In this document: positions 61,505-64,000 of the stretch, in pieces
How the letters are laid out: every line of letters starts with the position of its first letter
How positions within the stretch are numbered: the stretch's first letter is position 1
Source of the DNA: Hufsiella ginkgonis
Lineage (GTDB): Bacteria > Bacteroidota > Bacteroidia > Sphingobacteriales > Sphingobacteriaceae
Assembly: GCF_009834915.1 (NCBI RefSeq)
Contig: NZ_WVHS01000005.1
Location: 310,001-374,000 of the forward strand
DNA: 64,000 bases
Direction: 5' to 3'
The notes under the pieces: generated by a model
What the model saw: only the letters and a program-made list of their open reading frames with translations
The model's database searches: none
What the model was told of the DNA's origin: nothing
Program-made: the position numbers and the translations under genes

Positions 61505-64000
61505 CTATTTTATTTTGATCACCAGTTTTTTATAACCGGAAAGCCCCTTAAGGTTGGTGCCCTGCACGATCACCGTATAAGTTCCCGGTCTGTCTGCGGA
61601 ATAGAATGAAGTATACGCATCGCCCGTTTTTGAGGTCGCCAGTTGTGGTTGCCAGAAAATCGTCGACCGGAGGTCAGGAGCCGCTCCCGCCACATGGCCT
61701 GCCTTGTACTTCGGACTGTAAAACTCCCTGGGCCAGTTGATGGGTACGGGTTTGTAGAAGGCGATATTGGGTGTAGCGTTATAAAAAAGCCCATTCCCGG
61801 ACCTGGTGGAAATTTCGATATACGCCGAGGTACCTAGCGTTTGCTGCAGCGTACTGTCTGACAGCATATTATCATAACCCGTTACATTTTTCTGGCTGGT
61901 CATAACTTCTATGCCGGTTACGTCTTTCAGCTTAATGCCGGCAAACACCTGTAACAGGTAATCGTAAAAGTTAGGTTGCGAAATAGTATCGTAAAACTTT
62001 GAAACTGCCGTGCCGTCCACTACAAAATGAACCTGTTTACCACCTATCCGGAACTCTTCGTTCATACGGTTCTGCGGTAAATTCATTTTACCGACCGCAA
62101 CATACAGGCCTTTTACGCTCTTCAACATAAAATCGACCAGCGACATGCTTTTACCCGTTTCAACCTGCGCCTCGTCAATTACCTGGTCTGCTTCTCCCCG
62201 TCCGTTAAGGTTTTGTGAATTTCTAACCCCTTTTTTTGCGGTGATCGCTACATCTTCGAGCAAGTTGTTCCCGCTGAAGGAAAATTTCTGCCGTTTTAGC
62301 CGGATATCGTTCTTAACAAAATTCAACACGGTGCTATCCGTTGTATTTACATACCAGGGCATGGTTGTAAAGCTGGTTAAGGCAGGCACCGCAGCCGGCG
62401 CAAACTCGTCTACCTTAACCGCCAGGTTACCTTTCCGCCCTTTGGCATTCCGGGCCTGGATAAAAAATGAGATCGTATCGATTTTAGGAAAGTTCTTAAA
62501 TTTGAATCGCCCGCCGGCATCGCTCACCGTATCCATCATCATTTTCACCTTCCCGCTTCCCATCGCAAAAACGGCGTTACCGGGTACCGGCTTTCCCGAA
62601 AGATTGGTCACCGTGCCGTTCAGTACAAATTCCGGCTCTGCCTTAAACAACGGCGTGGAAGCAGGCGCAAGCATCTCCGCCCAACGATAGCTGGTCCATC
62701 CCTGGGTTAACAATAACAGGTCCAGGTTCTTTGCCGCATCGGGCGCGCCGCTGGTGTAATAGCCCGGGCTCTCGATCGTTCCTTTTAAGCCCGAGGCCAG
62801 CAGCATGTTCGATACCAGGTTATTCTCCATACTGTCCAGCTTCACCTGGCTATCGTCTGTTACCGAAACCGACAGGCTTACATTTGAGACCGCGTCGCCC
62901 GACTTGTTTTTAACGCCGATCGCTAAAGCGATACTGTCTCGCGTACCGTAGATCTCTTTCGAAGGGACAACCGTAACGGACAGGTTGTCTTGTTGGTCCA
63001 CAAAGATCATCCGCTCGCTTACCGGTTGGTACTGGCTGTTAAAAACCGTGAAATGCACAATTCCCGAGGGAAAGATACTCCTGGCCAGCATTGCGTTTAC
63101 CCTCGGGCCATGGGCAACGAACGCGGCTTCACAATAAGGCACATTGTTTACCAGTCCCGATAAGTGCCAGGTTTTCCCGTCTACCAGGTTCTCGCTGAAA
63201 GTAAGGGTGACCCGGATCGAATCGCTTTCCGGCGCATTAACTACCCTCAGGTTAATCCCGGAGGCCTCTACTCTTGGCAAAACCACCGTTTGTATGGCGC
63301 CGTCTTTGCCTGTTATCTTCGCCGAATAAGTCTCTCCAGGCGCCGGAACCAGGTTAAAAACGCCCATTCCTTTATAGGCAGATTTAAAAGTTGCGACCTC
63401 GTTGTTTTTGCTATCGAATATTTTGCCTGTAACTTCGGTCCCCGAGCCATTTTCTGCCAACGCCTTAAACGCCACCCTCGAAAGCAAACCGGCTACCAGG
63501 TGCCCCCCTTCGGGCATAAACTGGAGATCGACGGGTTGTGCTTTATCAGCGATTAACGGGATCGTAGCCTTCCTGCCTGCAGCTTTGTCTTCTATGGTAA
63601 GATTAAGCCCTTTTCCCGGCTTTTGAGAAAGGTTGACGGAGGCCTTAAAACTTCCGTCGGCAGCGGTCTCTACGTTTGCCTTCGCGAAAACCGTTTCCCC
63701 GTCCTGTACGCTCCAGGCCAGGTTTTTAAGGCCATAGCCCTGGTTATTCACCTCGCTTAACCGGAGATTTAAGTTTAACACCTGTTTACCTGCCGGATCA
63801 CCTATTGTATGGGCCTGTTTTATCAGCCATCCCGATCTTTTAAGGTTAGTGATGTAGATGTGCCGGGTGAAAAAGCTTTCCGTTCCGAAATTCTGCATCC
63901 AGTTCGTATAGGCACGAAGCGTATAATCGCCTTCCCCGAAAGTGTTTTCATCAAGTGCCAGCTGGCCCCAGGAAAGGCCCGCCTGCGATGCGACTGAAAT
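61505..64000 (-). CDS. Large TonB-plug/MG2-like outer-membrane protein (partial, 5' end beyond window)
   Basis: The frame is open from the stop at 61505 to the right edge (831 codons); an internal Met (63898) is not the start, since Y-T-L-R-A-Y-T-N-W-M-Q-N-F-G-like sequence continues in frame upstream. Order seen: macroglobulin MG2-like beta-sandwich repeats (first 300 or so residues), a carboxypeptidase-regulatory-like beta domain (N-G-T-V-T-N-L-S-G-K-P-V-P-G), then a TonB-plug-like domain near the C-terminus (M-N-E-E-F-R-I-G-G-K-Q-V-H-F-V-V-D-G, V-F-A-G-I-K-L-K-D-V-T-G-I-E-V-M). No barrel follows the plug. Such plug-without-barrel proteins are common in Bacteroidota; their function is not settled. 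Confidence 0.8.
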   Translation of the reverse strand: MSVASQAGLSWGQLALDENTFGEGDYTLRAYTNWMQNFGTESFFTRHIYITNLKRSGWLIKQAHTIGDPAGKQVLNLNLRLSEVNNQGYGLKNLAWSVQDGETVFAKANVETAADGSFKASVNLSQKPGKGLNLTIEDKAAGRKATIPLIADKAQPVDLQFMPEGGHLVAGLLSRVAFKALAENGSGTEVTGKIFDSKNNEVATFKSAYKGMGVFNLVPAPGETYSAKITGKDGAIQTVVLPRVEASGINLRVVNAPESDSIRVTLTFSENLVDGKTWHLSGLVNNVPYCEAAFVAHGPRVNAMLARSIFPSGIVHFTVFNSQYQPVSERMIFVDQQDNLSVTVVPSKEIYGTRDSIALAIGVKNKSGDAVSNVSLSVSVTDDSQVKLDSMENNLVSNMLLASGLKGTIESPGYYTSGAPDAAKNLDLLLLTQGWTSYRWAEMLAPASTPLFKAEPEFVLNGTVTNLSGKPVPGNAVFAMGSGKVKMMMDTVSDAGGRFKFKNFPKIDTISFFIQARNAKGRKGNLAVKVDEFAPAAVPALTSFTTMPWYVNTTDSTVLNFVKNDIRLKRQKFSFSGNNLLEDVAITAKKGVRNSQNLNGRGEADQVIDEAQVETGKSMSLVDFMLKSVKGLYVAVGKMNLPQNRMNEEFRIGGKQVHFVVDGTAVSKFYDTISQPNFYDYLLQVFAGIKLKDVTGIEVMTSQKNVTGYDNMLSDSTLQQTLGTSAYIEISTRSGNGLFYNATPNIAFYKPVPINWPREFYSPKYKAGHVAGAAPDLRSTIFWQPQLATSKTGDAYTSFYSADRPGTYTVIVQGTNLKGLSGYKKLVIKIK

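Overview
The window looks like a chromosomal segment of a Bacteroidota bacterium, most like the Chitinophagaceae. The signs are alternative complex III genes, two SusC/SusD pairs, many lipoproteins with Bacteroidota-type lipoboxes, weak or absent Shine-Dalgarno sequences, promoter boxes close to TAnnTTTG, and roughly even base composition. No rRNA, tRNA, CRISPR array, transposase or phage gene was seen. Two genes are cut by the window edges.

Layout. 1-3574: alternative complex III genes actB (cut at the left edge) and actA, a respiratory quinol-oxidising complex. 3979-9010: single genes, namely a deoxyhypusine-synthase-like enzyme, an Omp85-type barrel, two methyltransferases and a transglutaminase-like protein. 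9129-15096: a xylose locus (Na+/sugar symporter, xylA, xylB, divergent LacI regulator) with a perfect operator palindrome over the predicted xylB start site. 15109-18379: an exported GH43 / oxidoreductase / SMP-30 trio. 18706-28770: a glycan-degrading operon with GH29 and GH95 fucosidase-type enzymes, two tandem GH71/99-like enzymes and a two-domain esterase, ending in a CHRD lipoprotein and a clear terminator.

28996-56771 is a 28-kb run of 16 genes, all on the minus strand. In transcription order: FAS1 lipoprotein, SusC, SusD, FAS1, FAS1, SusC, SusD, unknown lipoprotein, exported TIM-barrel epimerase, Gfo/Idh oxidoreductase, MFS transporter, PVC-type heme dehydrogenase, [184-bp gap], c-type cytochrome, ThuA protein, second PVC-type heme dehydrogenase, second MFS transporter, terminator. 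Upstream lie GH92, an alginate-lyase/beta-helix fusion and a large truncated TonB-plug protein (57020-64000).

Working model (inference): two SusCD importers with FAS1 lipoproteins in place of SusE/F bring a small sugar, glycoside or sugar acid into the periplasm. There two heme-tailed dehydrogenases, a cytochrome c, an exported epimerase and a ThuA protein oxidise and rearrange it, two MFS carriers move products inward, and a cytoplasmic Gfo/Idh enzyme continues catabolism. The electrons could join the respiratory chain. This oxidative periplasmic PUL is the best candidate for an undescribed system in the window.

Intergenic spaces are rich in hairpins built from reiterated words, usually just 3' of stop codons. 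An AT-rich element recurs upstream of three genes of the right half.
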